Shown here piece by piece: positions 1 to 8,829 of a stretch of DNA of 64,000 nucleotides. The translations under genes were made by a program, and so were the position numbers. Position 1 is the first letter of the stretch; the number at the start of each line of letters is the position of its first letter. Source of the stretch: Alcanivorax limicola. GTDB lineage: Bacteria; Pseudomonadota; Gammaproteobacteria; Pseudomonadales; Alcanivoracaceae. The DNA lies in the NCBI RefSeq assembly GCF_019931215.1, contig NZ_JAIOUB010000001.1, positions 124,001 through 188,000 of the forward strand, in the 5' to 3' direction. Below the pieces are notes generated by a model that saw only the letters and a list, made by a program, of their open reading frames with translations, was not told the DNA's origin and did no database searches.

Positions 1-40
1 AGCGACGGCCAGCAGCAAGGTTGGTCGAGCGCAAGAAACA

Positions 41-72
41 AAAAAAGGCCGCCCTTACGGGTGGCCTTTTTC
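41..72 (-). terminator. Intrinsic terminator after tRNA-Thr
   Basis: An 8-bp stem (47-54 with 59-66, loop TTAC, one G-T pair) is flanked by an A run on the left and a T run on the right. It can therefore end transcription in either direction. It lies just beyond the 3' end of the leftward tRNA-Thr gene, and may also serve a rightward unit from outside the window. Confidence 0.85.
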
Positions 73-80
73 TTTGCAGA

Positions 81-156
81 TGGTGCCGGAGATAGGAGTC
101 GAACCTACGACCTTCGCATTACGAATGCGCTGCTCTACCAACTGAGCTACACCGGC
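81..156 (-). tRNA. thrW: tRNA-Thr, anticodon CGU
   Basis: The complement folds as a 76-nt cloverleaf with encoded CCA (81-83). The acceptor stem starts GCCGGTG, the anticodon loop is TTCGTAA, giving anticodon CGT, and the T arm contains GGTTCGACTCC. It closely matches my recollection of E. coli tRNA-Thr(CGU). It decodes ACG. A terminator follows directly. Confidence 0.96.
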
Positions 157-167
157 GAAGCGCGAGA

Positions 168-195
168 GTTTAATCGCGCGGGCCACTGGCATCAA
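168..195 (-). promoter_or_regulatory. Probable promoter of tRNA-Thr
   Basis: On the minus strand TTGATG (190-195) and TTAAAC (168-173) are separated by 16 bp. Their distance to the tRNA 5' end at 156 fits a sigma-70 start a few bases upstream. Both hexamers are imperfect, so this is a moderate call. Confidence 0.45.
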
Positions 196-308
196 TAGTC
201 ATGAAGGCGCACGGTCGTACCAATCACCAACACAAAGCCAACGCAGGGTAATTGAGCGTGGCGGCAGGACGCGGATACTCGAGTCACAATAACAACTGGA
301 TCGAGATC

Positions 309-2021
309 ATGCGCTACCTGTCCACGCTGGGCGTCGTCACGCTCACCCTGTTTCTGTTGTCCGCCTGCGGTGGCAGCAGCAGCGACAACCTGTCTGCGGC
401 CCCGGATGACGGCGGCCCGCGTACCGATGCGCCGGAGCAAGACGCGCCCGGGCATGATGACCCGATAGCCGATGATGATGCGGCGCAGGCGCAGGGCCCG
501 GCCTTCCCGTCGCCCGAGTGGTATGCCCGCGAGGCGGAGAATTATGCGCGGGTGCTGGAAGCACCCGTGGAGCAGGTGACCAGTCCGGCCTTCATGCTGC
601 GCTGGACCAGCCAGAGCCTGGCCAATGCGGCCAGCTTTACCGAACGCGCGGCGGCGGATAACACCTGGTTGCTGGGCGGCATCACCGGCTTGCTGGGTGG
701 CATCGTCAACAACCTGACGGACCCGCAGGCGCTGCTGACGCTGGTGCAGGACACTGTGACCGACACCGCCGAGGCCCTGCAGAACGACCCAATGGCGGCC
801 ATCGGCCTGCTCGGCAATACGCCGGTGACACCGCTGTGCACTAGTTGGGCGGCGCAGTGTGCGGGGGACCCGTTCCGGTATCCGGGTGTGGACAGTTTCT
901 ATGGCAGCGTCGGCACGGTAGAGCCGGTGGTGTTTTATGACCGCGAGTGTGCGCGTTTGTCCGGGCGGGTGTGGCGGCCTTTGAATGCGCCGGCCGGGGC
1001 GTCATTGCCGGGTATCGTGATCCAGAACGGTTCGGTGCAGGCGCCGGAGACGCTCTACTGGTGGGCGGCGCAGATGCTGGTGGACAGCGGCTATGTGGTA
1101 CTGACCTTTGACCCGCGCGGTCAGGGGCGTTCGGATCTGAGCACACCGCAAGGGGCGCAGGGCAGCAATTTCAATCCGGCGGTGTTTTGGGAAGGACTGG
1201 TGGACGCCATCGACTTCTTCCGTTCCGCGCCGGAGCAACCGTATCCGCATAACGACACCTGCGCGGGGACCTGGCCTACGCCGGTGACCGCCTTCAACCC
1301 GTATCACGATCATATCGACGCCGAGCGTCTGGGCATTGCCGGGCATTCACTGGGCGGTACCGGGGTGTCAGTGGTGCAGGGGCTGGGCGGGGTCGGTGCT
1401 GATCCCTGGGACGGCCAGCTCGACGTGGAGAACCCGGTGAAAGTGGCGGTGGCCTGGGACGGTGCGGCGACGCCGCCGGGTAGTGTGCCTGCCGAGGGTG
1501 GCGGCGGTGGCAGCCCGCTCAGCCTGGTCTTTGGTCTGTTGGGGGGCGATGTCGAGCGGCCGGTGTTTGTGCCCCGGGTGCCGATGATGAGCCAGGATTC
1601 CGAATACGGTCTGACGCCGGTGCCGTTCAGCTCGCCACCTGAGCCGCGTGCGCGCCTGGGCTGGTTCGACGCCTGGCAGGCAGCGGACGTGCCCGCCTTC
1701 GGCTTCACCATTCGGGGCAGTTCGCATTATGAGTGGTCGCTATTGCCGAGCTTTCCCACGACATCATGGTGCCCGCGCATCGAGCAGGGGCGTTGCGTAG
1801 GCGGGTGGGGCTTGCCGATGGCGCAGCACTATACGCTGGCCTGGTTTGATCGCTATCTGAAACAGCCGGGGGAGCCGGGGTTTGATGATGCAGATGCCCG
1901 GTTGCTGGCCGATGAGGACTGGTCCGAGCGCTGGAGTTTCTATCACGCCAGCGCCCGTGACTTTACGGATCGTGAGGGTCGTCGTCAGACCTGCGATGGC
2001 CTGTTGGCCGGCTGTGACTGA
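309..2021 (+). CDS. Alpha/beta-hydrolase lipoprotein
   Basis: A predicted 570-residue lipoprotein of the alpha/beta-hydrolase superfamily. The N-terminus is a type II signal peptide with lipobox LSAC (Cys20), followed by an acidic, low-complexity linker rich in D, P and S. The hydrolase fold is supported by the nucleophile elbow GHSLGG (Ser347), an upstream FDPRGQGRSD segment and a late GSSHYEW histidine. The substrate cannot be read from sequence; an esterase of small or polymer-derived esters on the envelope is likely. An in-frame TTG at 252 exists, but the ATG at 309 puts the signal peptide at the true N-terminus. It converges on the next small lipoprotein gene. Confidence 0.85.
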   Translation: MRYLSTLGVVTLTLFLLSACGGSSSDNLSAAPDDGGPRTDAPEQDAPGHDDPIADDDAAQAQGPAFPSPEWYAREAENYARVLEAPVEQVTSPAFMLRWTSQSLANAASFTERAAADNTWLLGGITGLLGGIVNNLTDPQALLTLVQDTVTDTAEALQNDPMAAIGLLGNTPVTPLCTSWAAQCAGDPFRYPGVDSFYGSVGTVEPVVFYDRECARLSGRVWRPLNAPAGASLPGIVIQNGSVQAPETLYWWAAQMLVDSGYVVLTFDPRGQGRSDLSTPQGAQGSNFNPAVFWEGLVDAIDFFRSAPEQPYPHNDTCAGTWPTPVTAFNPYHDHIDAERLGIAGHSLGGTGVSVVQGLGGVGADPWDGQLDVENPVKVAVAWDGAATPPGSVPAEGGGGGSPLSLVFGLLGGDVERPVFVPRVPMMSQDSEYGLTPVPFSSPPEPRARLGWFDAWQAADVPAFGFTIRGSSHYEWSLLPSFPTTSWCPRIEQGRCVGGWGLPMAQHYTLAWFDRYLKQPGEPGFDDADARLLADEDWSERWSFYHASARDFTDREGRRQTCDGLLAGCD

Positions 2022-2039
2022 GGGCTGACCTCGGCGCGG

Positions 2040-2405
2040 TCAGTCATGCAGGGTAAAGCGAGCGCGGTTGCCTTCACTGCAGGTCATGCAGCATTTGTCA
2101 CACCAATGGGCGTCGTCCATACCGACGCCCCAGTATTCGTTGGGGCGATGTTCCACCCAGGCGCCGTAGCAGATTTGCTCGGTGCTGCGGCAGTGCAGGG
2201 CGAAGCGGTGCTCTTCGTAGTCACGCACCACATAGGCCTTGCCGCCGCCGGGCCAGGCGGCATTGCGATGCTGGGAATAGAATTCCACCATCACGGGTTC
2301 GCGGGACTGACTGGTGATAAAGAACTCGACGTTTTCGTAGGTATTGGGCAAGGGGGTCGCACAGGCGGTGAGCGCCAGTGTGGCAAGCAGTATGACAAGG
2401 CGCAT
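2040..2405 (-). CDS. Small cysteine-rich lipoprotein, unknown function
   Basis: A 121-residue protein whose first residues (MRLVILLATLALTAC) form a lipoprotein signal with Cys15. The mature part has scattered cysteines, including a C-terminal HWCDKCCMTC cluster that could form disulfides or bind metal. The start is chosen because a strong Shine-Dalgarno GGAGGG lies just upstream of this ATG; an upstream in-frame ATG would bury the signal peptide. I do not recognise a family. It ends 18 bp from the convergent hydrolase. Confidence 0.75.
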   Translation of the reverse strand: MRLVILLATLALTACATPLPNTYENVEFFITSQSREPVMVEFYSQHRNAAWPGGGKAYVVRDYEEHRFALHCRSTEQICYGAWVEHRPNEYWGVGMDDAHWCDKCCMTCSEGNRARFTLHD

Positions 2406-2560
2406 GGAGAGCCCTCCGGATATGGCGTTATTCAGGATAATGCCGCGCACATCCGGGGGCGCTGAGGTTCGCCGGGACGGTCTGGCGTTTTGATCATAAT
2501 CCGGGATCAGAACGCCGCGCCAGTACCGTCAATCAGGCCTGTCAGGTCCTTTTCTTCAGG

Positions 2561-4072
2561 TCAGGCCTGTTTCACCCCGGCCAGCTTGCGCGCATGCCAT
2601 TTCTTGTCCTCGACGTTCATGCCGCGCAGGATCTGGATGCGCTGCGCCTGCGGGCTGCCGGCGCCGTGCATGGATTCGGTCAGGTAGCCGACGGCGTTAC
2701 GCCCCAGAGTCATGTTCTCGATCAGGCGCAGGATGCGCACCCGGTCTTCCACCGCAATATCGTCACGCCCTTTCAGAAACTTCTTGATGATGCCGCCGAC
2801 TTCCTCGGAATTCATGTCCTGTTCGCTGGGCATGGTGACCATCAGGCCGCCGGCCAGATCCTGGGCCAGGCGGGAAATTTCATAGGGGAAGCGGGTGACA
2901 TTGTGCTTGCACACATTGCTCAGCATGGCGTCGTTCATGAAGATGCCGCTGGGCAGTTTTTTTGCTTCGTGGGAGCTGGCAATGCCGGAAGAGAAAATGG
3001 TTTCGTTGAGGTGCACCATTTCCACCAGCTTGTCGCGAATGTGGCTGACCTTGTCGAGGCCGTTGTACTCGGCGATGGACGCCGCAGCGCCGACCAGGAC
3101 ATCACCCAGGCCGGTCTTGCACACGTAAGAGGCGCGGTGATACGCGGTAAAACGCGCCACCATGTCCTGGGCGAATTCGTACTCGCCATCCATCAGCACA
3201 TGTTCCCAGGGGATGAACACATCATCGAAATACACCAGCACTTCCTGACCGCCGTATTCGGCGTTGCCCTGGTCGATATTGCCTTCTTCCATGGCGCGGG
3301 TATCGCAGGACTGACGGCCATAGATATAGGTGATGCCCTCGGCGTCGCCGGGGATCATGCCGACCACGGCATAGTTCTTGTCTTCTTCGGTGAGGTTCAT
3401 GGTCGGCATCACGCAGATCCAGTGCTGGTTCCAGCCGCCGGTCATGTGCGCCTTGGCGCCGCGTACGAAGATGCCTTTGTCATTGCGGCCGGACACATGC
3501 ATGAACATGTCCGGGTCGGCCTGCTCGTGGGGGCGCTTGGAGCGATCGCCTTTCGGGTCGGTCATGCCGGCGGCGATCAGGATGTTCTTGCGCTGGGCTT
3601 CCTTGAGAAAATCCAGGTAGCGCTGGTGGTATCGGGTGCCGTGCTTCTCATCGATCTCGTAGGTGATCGAGTGCAAAACGGAAATCGTGTCCAGCCCGGT
3701 GCAGCGCTGAAAGCAGGTGCCGGTGATCTGGCCCATGCGGCGCTGCATGCGGTTTTTCATGACCAGATCATCGGGGGACTCGACGATGTGCAGGAAGCGG
3801 TTCACCTGGGCATTGATCAGCGGTGACCAGGCGGTAGCCAGGTCCGGGTCTTCGATGGCCAGATCGTAGCTGGCGCGCAAGGCGTTGATCGACGGTTTGA
3901 TGATCGGGTGATCGGCGGGTTCTTCAATGCGTTCGCCGAACAGGTACAGATCTGTACCCCGGTTGCGCAGGCTGGCCAGATACTCGTCGCCGTTGGTGAT
4001 GGTGGGGAAGCGTGCCCAGCGTTCAGCGGCACTTTCCTGTTTCCGTTCCTTGATCGGCGAGACGGCATTCAT
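2561..4072 (-). CDS. 4-hydroxybutyryl-CoA dehydratase/vinylacetyl-CoA isomerase-like enzyme (HpaB superfamily)
   Basis: A 503-residue flavoprotein of the HpaB/AbfD superfamily. Unlike flavin monooxygenases such as HpaB, it keeps the iron-sulfur ligand pattern of 4-hydroxybutyryl-CoA dehydratase: C120-x3-C124 (with Gln122), His312 and Cys318, followed by Lys319. Other AbfD-like blocks are YGRQSCDTR, GNAEYGGQE, NVTRFPYEI and the C-terminal ESMHGAGSPQAQR. It would dehydrate a 4-hydroxyacyl-CoA or isomerise a 3-enoyl-CoA by a ketyl-radical route. From recalled numbering, the His-to-Cys spacing is one residue shorter than in the clostridial enzyme. The start is ATG 4072 with SD AAGGAGAGG; an in-frame upstream start is not needed. 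The upstream neighbour on the same strand is an acyl-CoA racemase, which suggests acyl-CoA catabolism. The exact substrate is unknown. Confidence 0.8.
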   Translation of the reverse strand: MNAVSPIKERKQESAAERWARFPTITNGDEYLASLRNRGTDLYLFGERIEEPADHPIIKPSINALRASYDLAIEDPDLATAWSPLINAQVNRFLHIVESPDDLVMKNRMQRRMGQITGTCFQRCTGLDTISVLHSITYEIDEKHGTRYHQRYLDFLKEAQRKNILIAAGMTDPKGDRSKRPHEQADPDMFMHVSGRNDKGIFVRGAKAHMTGGWNQHWICVMPTMNLTEEDKNYAVVGMIPGDAEGITYIYGRQSCDTRAMEEGNIDQGNAEYGGQEVLVYFDDVFIPWEHVLMDGEYEFAQDMVARFTAYHRASYVCKTGLGDVLVGAAASIAEYNGLDKVSHIRDKLVEMVHLNETIFSSGIASSHEAKKLPSGIFMNDAMLSNVCKHNVTRFPYEISRLAQDLAGGLMVTMPSEQDMNSEEVGGIIKKFLKGRDDIAVEDRVRILRLIENMTLGRNAVGYLTESMHGAGSPQAQRIQILRGMNVEDKKWHARKLAGVKQA

Positions 4073-4170
4073 GGTCCTCTCCTTGCGCATTTTTGTATAC
4101 ATGGGTGACTCATTGGTCATCGACCCATGTTAGTGGCTGCGTGTGGAAAGGCAATGACACGGTTGTACAG

Positions 4171-4238
4171 CCCGGGTGGACACTAACGTCATGGGCAGGC
4201 GTTGACGCCAGTGTCTGGCATAAGTGTGCACCCGGGTG
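4171..4238. promoter_or_regulatory. Repeat-bearing region upstream of the dehydratase gene
   Basis: Two direct copies of CCCGGGTG (4171-4178 and 4231-4238) frame an inverted pair GACACT (4179-4184) / AGTGTC (4210-4215). The block sits about 100 bp upstream of the dehydratase start and could be a regulator site. No promoter hexamers are obvious. Confidence 0.3.
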
Positions 4239-4244
4239 TTTACG

Positions 4245-5387
4245 TTACAGCTGCGACGCCGCACCACTGCGGAGCAGTGCCTCGATGTGGGCCTCACTGA
4301 AACCGGCGTCGCTGAGCACCGCACGGGTATCGGTGCCGGGTTTGCGTGCGGGCTGCGGGGCCGCGCTGCGGGTGCGGGAAAAGCGCGGCGTCGGTGCGTG
4401 CTGGGTCATGCCATCCACATCGACAAAACTTTGCCGGGCCTGATTGTGCGCGTGGGCCGGTGCCTCCTGCAGATCCAGTACCGGGGCAAAACAGATGTCG
4501 GTGCCTTCCATGATCTGGCACCACTGGGCGCGGGTTTTCTGCCGGAAAACGTGCTCCAGTGTTTTCTTCTGCTCCGGCCACTGGGCCGGGTTCATCTGCA
4601 CGCCAAACACGGCCGGGTCGAGTTCGGCTTTTTCCAGCAGCAGCGCGTAGAACTGCGGTTCGATGCTGCCTACGGAAATATAACCGCCGTCGGCAGTTTC
4701 GTAGACCTCGTAGAAGTGCGCGCCGGTATCGAGCATGTGTCCGCCGCGGCCGTTGCTGAACATGCCTCGTCCCTGCAGGCCGTAGAACATGGCCATCAAT
4801 GCCGCAGCGCCCTCAACCATGGAACAGTCGATAACCTGGCCCTTGCCGGAGCGGCTGCTTTCCAGCAGCGCGCAGACCATGCCGAACGCCAGCATCATGC
4901 CGCCACCGCCGAAATCGCCGACCAGATTAAGCGGCGGCAGGGGCTTGTCGCCTTTGCGGCCCATGGCATGCAGTGCGCCGGAGAGTGCAATGTAGTTGAT
5001 GTCATGCCCGGCAGCGCTGGCCAGCGGGCCCGTCTGTCCCCACCCGGTCATGCGCCCGTAAACCAGTTTTTCATTGCGCGCCAGGCAGGCCTCGGGGCCG
5101 ATGCCCAGGCGCTCGGTTACGCCGGGGCGGAAGCCCTCGAACAGACCGTCGGCGCTTTCGCACAGTTTCAGCAGGGCGGCGACGCCCTCCGGTGACTTCA
5201 GATTCAGCGCAATGCTGCGGCGATTACGAAACAGCACATCATGACCGATCTCGGCCACCGGATTGCCGCCGGGGCGGTCGACGCGAATGACTTCCGCGCC
5301 CATGTCGGCCAGCATCATGCCGCAGAAAGGCCCGGGGCCGATGCCGGATAATTCGATGATGCGCAGGCCGTGGAGAGGTCCGCTCAT
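4245..5387 (-). CDS. Alpha-methylacyl-CoA racemase
   Basis: A 380-residue family III CoA-transferase fold enzyme, closest to alpha-methylacyl-CoA racemases. It carries [11 protein letters not shown] (His128), NLVGDFGGG (Asp158) and HFYEVYE (Glu230), matching the His/Asp/Glu catalytic set recalled for the mycobacterial racemase (H126/D156/E241). It epimerises 2-methyl-branched acyl-CoA esters so they can enter beta-oxidation, as needed for isoprenoid alkanes and fatty acids. The start at ATG 5387 follows GAGGA; a TTG 21 bp upstream is disfavoured. It lies 172 bp upstream of the dehydratase on the same strand. Confidence 0.85.
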   Translation of the reverse strand: MSGPLHGLRIIELSGIGPGPFCGMMLADMGAEVIRVDRPGGNPVAEIGHDVLFRNRRSIALNLKSPEGVAALLKLCESADGLFEGFRPGVTERLGIGPEACLARNEKLVYGRMTGWGQTGPLASAAGHDINYIALSGALHAMGRKGDKPLPPLNLVGDFGGGGMMLAFGMVCALLESSRSGKGQVIDCSMVEGAAALMAMFYGLQGRGMFSNGRGGHMLDTGAHFYEVYETADGGYISVGSIEPQFYALLLEKAELDPAVFGVQMNPAQWPEQKKTLEHVFRQKTRAQWCQIMEGTDICFAPVLDLQEAPAHAHNQARQSFVDVDGMTQHAPTPRFSRTRSAAPQPARKPGTDTRAVLSDAGFSEAHIEALLRSGAASQL

Positions 5388-5506
5388 GGTTGTGTCCTCA
5401 TAACGCAAAGGGTTGCAGCGTGGTGTACGCGAAAGTCAGCCACACTAGCTGACCATTGGGTCACGCTCAAGTACGCGGAGGACAGGCAGGACAGGGAAGA
5501 TGATGC

Positions 5507-6121
5507 TCAGCGACCGCCGAGCATCTTGACCAGTGCCTGACATTGGCTGCGGGCGATGGCCTTCACCTCGTTGGCTTCACGGGTATCCACTTCGCCACGC
5601 CAGAGCGCGTCGCCATTGCCTGCAAAGAGGGTGACTTCAATGCTTTGATCCAGTGCCGGATCATCGCGCATTTCGCGGTAACCCCGAATCGGGGTGATCA
5701 CACCGACTTCTTCGCGCACCGGGTCATAGGCCATGCCGGCATCCGGATTCAGGCGATATTCCCGGGCTTGCTGGAAAGGTGCGAGCAATAGCCCGGTCAG
5801 TTCGGCGACCATGATCATGCTGGCATCATGGGTGGCTGCCCAGCGTTTCAATGCTTCGTTGCCCGGTTCGTACCACTGCGGCATGACCCGGTGGCTGCGG
5901 GTCACACGAAAGCCGGCGTGCTCCAGTATCGGGGCGCAGGCGTCTTCCCACTCTGCCCGGATGCTGCCTTCGGGGGTGCGTCCTGCCAGCAGGATTTTTT
6001 GCCCGCTGATCTCGCCGGTATAGCCGCCTTCCGGGTAGTGGGTGGTGATCTGGCTGGTACTGGCGCAGCCGACGGTCAGCAGCGTGGCCAGCATCAGGGA
6101 ACAGGACAGCGGGGTTTTCAT
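5507..6121 (-). CDS. Lipoprotein of unknown function (Sbal_3080-like size)
   Basis: A 204-residue predicted lipoprotein. The signal peptide MKTPLSCSLMLATLLTVGC has a lipobox ending at Cys19. The mature domain has alternating helices and strands, including a GQKILLAGRTPEGSIRAEWE start and a C-terminal region ending SQCQALVKMLGG. No catalytic motif is evident. The start has a GGAGAT Shine-Dalgarno just upstream; an earlier in-frame ATG at 6145 is disfavoured. The family resemblance in the name is from size and layout only and is uncertain. Confidence 0.65.
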   Translation of the reverse strand: MKTPLSCSLMLATLLTVGCASTSQITTHYPEGGYTGEISGQKILLAGRTPEGSIRAEWEDACAPILEHAGFRVTRSHRVMPQWYEPGNEALKRWAATHDASMIMVAELTGLLLAPFQQAREYRLNPDAGMAYDPVREEVGVITPIRGYREMRDDPALDQSIEVTLFAGNGDALWRGEVDTREANEVKAIARSQCQALVKMLGGR

Positions 6122-6168
6122 GGCGGCATCTCCGGTGAGTCTCATGACCGAGCATACCGCAATCCTGA

Positions 6169-6201
6169 CAGACGACGCAGCAATGCGGGCTGCGTCGTCT
6201 G
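6169..6201 (-). terminator. Strong stem-loop downstream of the ceramidase-like gene
   Basis: A perfect 12-bp inverted repeat (6169-6180 with 6190-6201, 9-nt loop) lies 8 bp beyond the stop codon of the leftward ceramidase-like gene. No T tract follows, so it may act as an mRNA 3' end stabiliser or Rho-assisted terminator rather than a classical intrinsic terminator. Confidence 0.5.
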
Positions 6202-6208
6202 ACCTGCG

Positions 6209-8272
6209 TCAGAAAGCCGGAGAATAAAAGCTGCGTTGCGATGGTTCCGCGCCGACAGGGCGGGGCGCAACCCGGATACGGAAGCGCTGATCCGGTGCCG
6301 GTGGCAAGGGGTTGAACCAGCGCACCGTGTATTCCGCGCCGGTGTCGGTTTCGCGATCCATGCGCAGTTGCAGGTCGGTGCCCTGATCATTGACGCGGAC
6401 GCCTTCGGTGATCAGTGGTTGCCAGCCGTTACCTGCATCCACTTCTACCTGCAGCAAGGGCTGCTCCAGTTGCAGGTAGGCCGGATGTTCCCCCGCAAAA
6501 CGAAAGGCCCAGAACGCTTCATGCCCGGTTTCCGCAGGCGAGAACACTGGCGCGCTGAGCAATGACCGGGGGGCTGGATCAAGCGCTGTATCTGGCCAGT
6601 AGGCCCGGCTGCGCAGTGCAAATTGCCATCGGTCCGGCAGGTCCTGGATCTCGCCTTCGCGGACCAGGTCGCGTGTGAGTATTGCGCTCTGTCCGGCCAG
6701 CAGGCCGAGGGTGCCGGGCCCGTAAAGTGTATGCCCGCCCTCGTAATACTGAATGCCATATTCGGCCGGGGTGGTGACATAGCCGAAGAAGCCATTGGCC
6801 AGGCTGGAGATTTCTACGGTCCAGTCGCCCTGGGGCAATTCGGCGAGCACGGCTTCGCGGATCACGTTGCCGCTTTCCAGCGTGACTTCCCAGGGGACCG
6901 CGACCAGCACCAGATCATTGATGCGAATGACCTGGAACAGTGCTTCATGGGGGAAGCGTTCAGCCGGCAGTAACCGTTGCAGGCGCGAAAGCATCCATTG
7001 CTTGGTGCCATGGCACCCCTCGGTGAAGATCCGGCGGGGCCAGCCGTGCTGCAGATAGGGGAGCCAGGAGATGGGAAATACCTCATCGCCTTTTGCGGCA
7101 CCGGCGGTGGCGGCGCCGACGGCGGCGCGCTCACAGATGCCAAAGCGTTCGGCATCGGTCAGTGTCAGCAAATTCAACTGGCGGGTGCCGATCCAGGTTG
7201 TCAGTGCAGCGTCTTCCTGCCCCGGAATGTCCTCGCCCAGCGTGTCAAACAGTGCCAGTGCACGTGTTGCCAGCGCCTCGCCGATGCGGCGCGCCTCCCG
7301 GTCGCCGCGCAGGCCCTCCACCCAGGCGGGGTTGTTATCCGCATGGGTGGCCTGGTAAGCGCCATGCACGGGAGTGAAGGGGGTGTCGTAACGGGACTGT
7401 ATGCCCCGAGCCACGTCCTGTCCCAGCCAGGCCCAGACATCGGCATGCCACGGGCGCGTAAAAGCCGGTATGGCGGTGCCGTGAATGGAGAAGGCGGTAA
7501 GCGCCCCGGCCGGATAGAAGCGGCCGTCGTCGGCCTCGAGGTCAATCCGCAGCATGGTCATGGCCGGGTTGACGGCCTGCAAGGCGAGGGCTTCGGTGAC
7601 CTGTTCTTCCGGCAGATCAAAGTTGCGGGCCCAGGCTTCGATGGAGCGGTTGCGGGTCAGCCCCCATATGTCGGTCTGGCCGCTGGCGAAGCGGGCGGCG
7701 CGACGTTGCTGGTAGGCGCTGATGACGGCGGCAGCAATGCGCTGGCTGAGAAACTCGGCCAGTTGCGGGTCGAAGCCGGGGCTGTCGCTGCCGAAAACAT
7801 TGTAGAAGTCGCTGTCCAGATACTGGCCGGGCCCGGAGTGGGTATGCGTGACCAGCAGGCTGAGCCCGTGGGCGGGCACATCGGTTTCGGCGGCGATGAT
7901 TTCCGCGACGCGGTGATGCAGTACCCGCGAGCCGGCGCCCAGATCCAGCGTCACCAGGGCCAGCGGCGTGCTGTCCGGTGCATGCAGGTAGAAGGCCTTC
8001 GCACGCAGCCGCGTGCGGAACCCGTCAGCGGGGCGCGACCAGGCGGAGTAACCGAATTTGGGAATGCCAACGGGCGGCGTGATATCGACTTCGGCGATGC
8101 CGGCCAGGGGCACCCGGATATTTTCCGCGGGCAAGGGGGCCTTGCGCTCGATGTCCAGCACCGTCACCGGATAGGCGATGAAGGGCCAGGCAAGATGCAG
8201 CAGCACACCGCCGGTGATCAGAAGTGCCAGGGCAAGGATTTTGAGCCAGCGGCGGGGGCGGCGTCTGCGCAT
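6209..8272 (-). CDS. Neutral/alkaline ceramidase-like hydrolase, membrane-anchored
   Basis: A 687-residue protein with an arginine-rich N-terminus followed by one hydrophobic segment (about residues 10-34), giving an inner-membrane anchor or uncleaved signal. The next region resembles the neutral/alkaline non-lysosomal ceramidase N-terminal domain: a start motif AGIAEVDITPPVG, the zinc-site stretch THTHSGPG (His143, His145), and later GCHGTKQW and GPGTLG segments. Ceramidases cleave the N-acyl bond of ceramide in the periplasm or outside. Bacterial members of this family also include proteins of unproven substrate. The start has AAGGACC upstream. A 3x12-bp tandem repeat lies just upstream of the RBS. 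Confidence 0.75.
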   Translation of the reverse strand: MRRRRPRRWLKILALALLITGGVLLHLAWPFIAYPVTVLDIERKAPLPAENIRVPLAGIAEVDITPPVGIPKFGYSAWSRPADGFRTRLRAKAFYLHAPDSTPLALVTLDLGAGSRVLHHRVAEIIAAETDVPAHGLSLLVTHTHSGPGQYLDSDFYNVFGSDSPGFDPQLAEFLSQRIAAAVISAYQQRRAARFASGQTDIWGLTRNRSIEAWARNFDLPEEQVTEALALQAVNPAMTMLRIDLEADDGRFYPAGALTAFSIHGTAIPAFTRPWHADVWAWLGQDVARGIQSRYDTPFTPVHGAYQATHADNNPAWVEGLRGDREARRIGEALATRALALFDTLGEDIPGQEDAALTTWIGTRQLNLLTLTDAERFGICERAAVGAATAGAAKGDEVFPISWLPYLQHGWPRRIFTEGCHGTKQWMLSRLQRLLPAERFPHEALFQVIRINDLVLVAVPWEVTLESGNVIREAVLAELPQGDWTVEISSLANGFFGYVTTPAEYGIQYYEGGHTLYGPGTLGLLAGQSAILTRDLVREGEIQDLPDRWQFALRSRAYWPDTALDPAPRSLLSAPVFSPAETGHEAFWAFRFAGEHPAYLQLEQPLLQVEVDAGNGWQPLITEGVRVNDQGTDLQLRMDRETDTGAEYTVRWFNPLPPAPDQRFRIRVAPRPVGAEPSQRSFYSPAF

Positions 8273-8284
8273 GTCGGGGTCCTT

Positions 8285-8320
8285 GTTGTGAGCAGGGTTG
8301 TGAGTAGGGCAGTGAGCAGG
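8285..8320. repeat. Three tandem 12-bp units
   Basis: GTTGTGAGCAGG, GTTGTGAGTAGG and GCAGTGAGCAGG follow each other without gaps between the ceramidase-like start codon and the hipB promoter. It is non-coding and part of a window-wide pattern of short duplications. Confidence 0.8.
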
Positions 8321-8386
8321 CGTGAGAGCTTATGTCTTATGTGTACCATCGTGCAATAAGAATGATGCGTATTACTTGTTTTATTT

Positions 8387-8447
8387 ATGGGTAATTTAAT
8401 ACTCTTTAATTGTCTGTATGGCACTTTTGCGGTATAAATTTACCCAT
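8387..8447 (+). promoter_or_regulatory. hipBA promoter with paired operator half-sites
   Basis: A sigma-70 promoter is visible: TTGTCT (8410-8415), 17-bp spacer, TATAAA (8433-8438). A perfect 8-bp inverted pair, ATGGGTAA (8387-8394) and TTACCCAT (8440-8447), brackets it; the centres are 53 bp apart, about five helical turns. The right half-site overlaps the first ATG. The expected transcription start is at about 8445-8446, so the message would have no leader. Autorepression by the HipB-like protein is the natural inference. Confidence 0.65.
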
Positions 8448-8829
8448 GAAACTCTATGGTATGACAGACAGCGCCATTGCAGCGGAGATCGGCCGACGGC
8501 TGGAGCAGCTGCGTCTGGAGCGCAATATCACGCAACAGGCGCTGGCCGACGAGGTGGGCATCACGCCCAAGACCTACCGGCAGCTCATTCAGGGCGGCGG
8601 CAAGTTCGAAACCCTGATCGGTATCCTGCGCGCGCTGGGTGAGCTGGAGCGTCTGGATCAGTTTATCCCGGAAACGCCGTTCAGTCCCATTGAGCAATTA
8701 CGCCTTCAGGGCCGCCGTCGGCAGCGTGCGAGTGGGGCCCATGCCAACGACACTGCCAATGACACGATGAGTGACAGTGTGCGAGAACCGGCTGCCGGTG
8801 AAAGCGGCGACGACGGGATGGACTGGTAA
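8446..8829 (+). CDS. hipB: HipB-like antitoxin, XRE-family DNA-binding protein
   Basis: A 127-residue protein with a Cro/C1-type helix-turn-helix near the N-terminus (IGRRLEQLRLERNITQQALA then GITPKTYRQLIQGG) and a polar, probably disordered C-terminus. It should neutralise the downstream HipA-like kinase and repress the operon. Two in-frame starts, ATG 8446 and ATG 8461, are possible; neither has a Shine-Dalgarno, and the promoter position suggests leaderless translation from 8446. Its stop codon overlaps the kinase start (TAATG at 8827-8831). Confidence 0.85.
   Translation: MKLYGMTDSAIAAEIGRRLEQLRLERNITQQALADEVGITPKTYRQLIQGGGKFETLIGILRALGELERLDQFIPETPFSPIEQLRLQGRRRQRASGAHANDTANDTMSDSVREPAAGESGDDGMDW

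Noticed and set aside
2561..4072. Simple 4-hydroxyphenylacetate 3-monooxygenase (HpaB) annotation
   Set aside because: The sequence has cluster-ligand cysteines and other AbfD-specific blocks not present in flavin monooxygenases.
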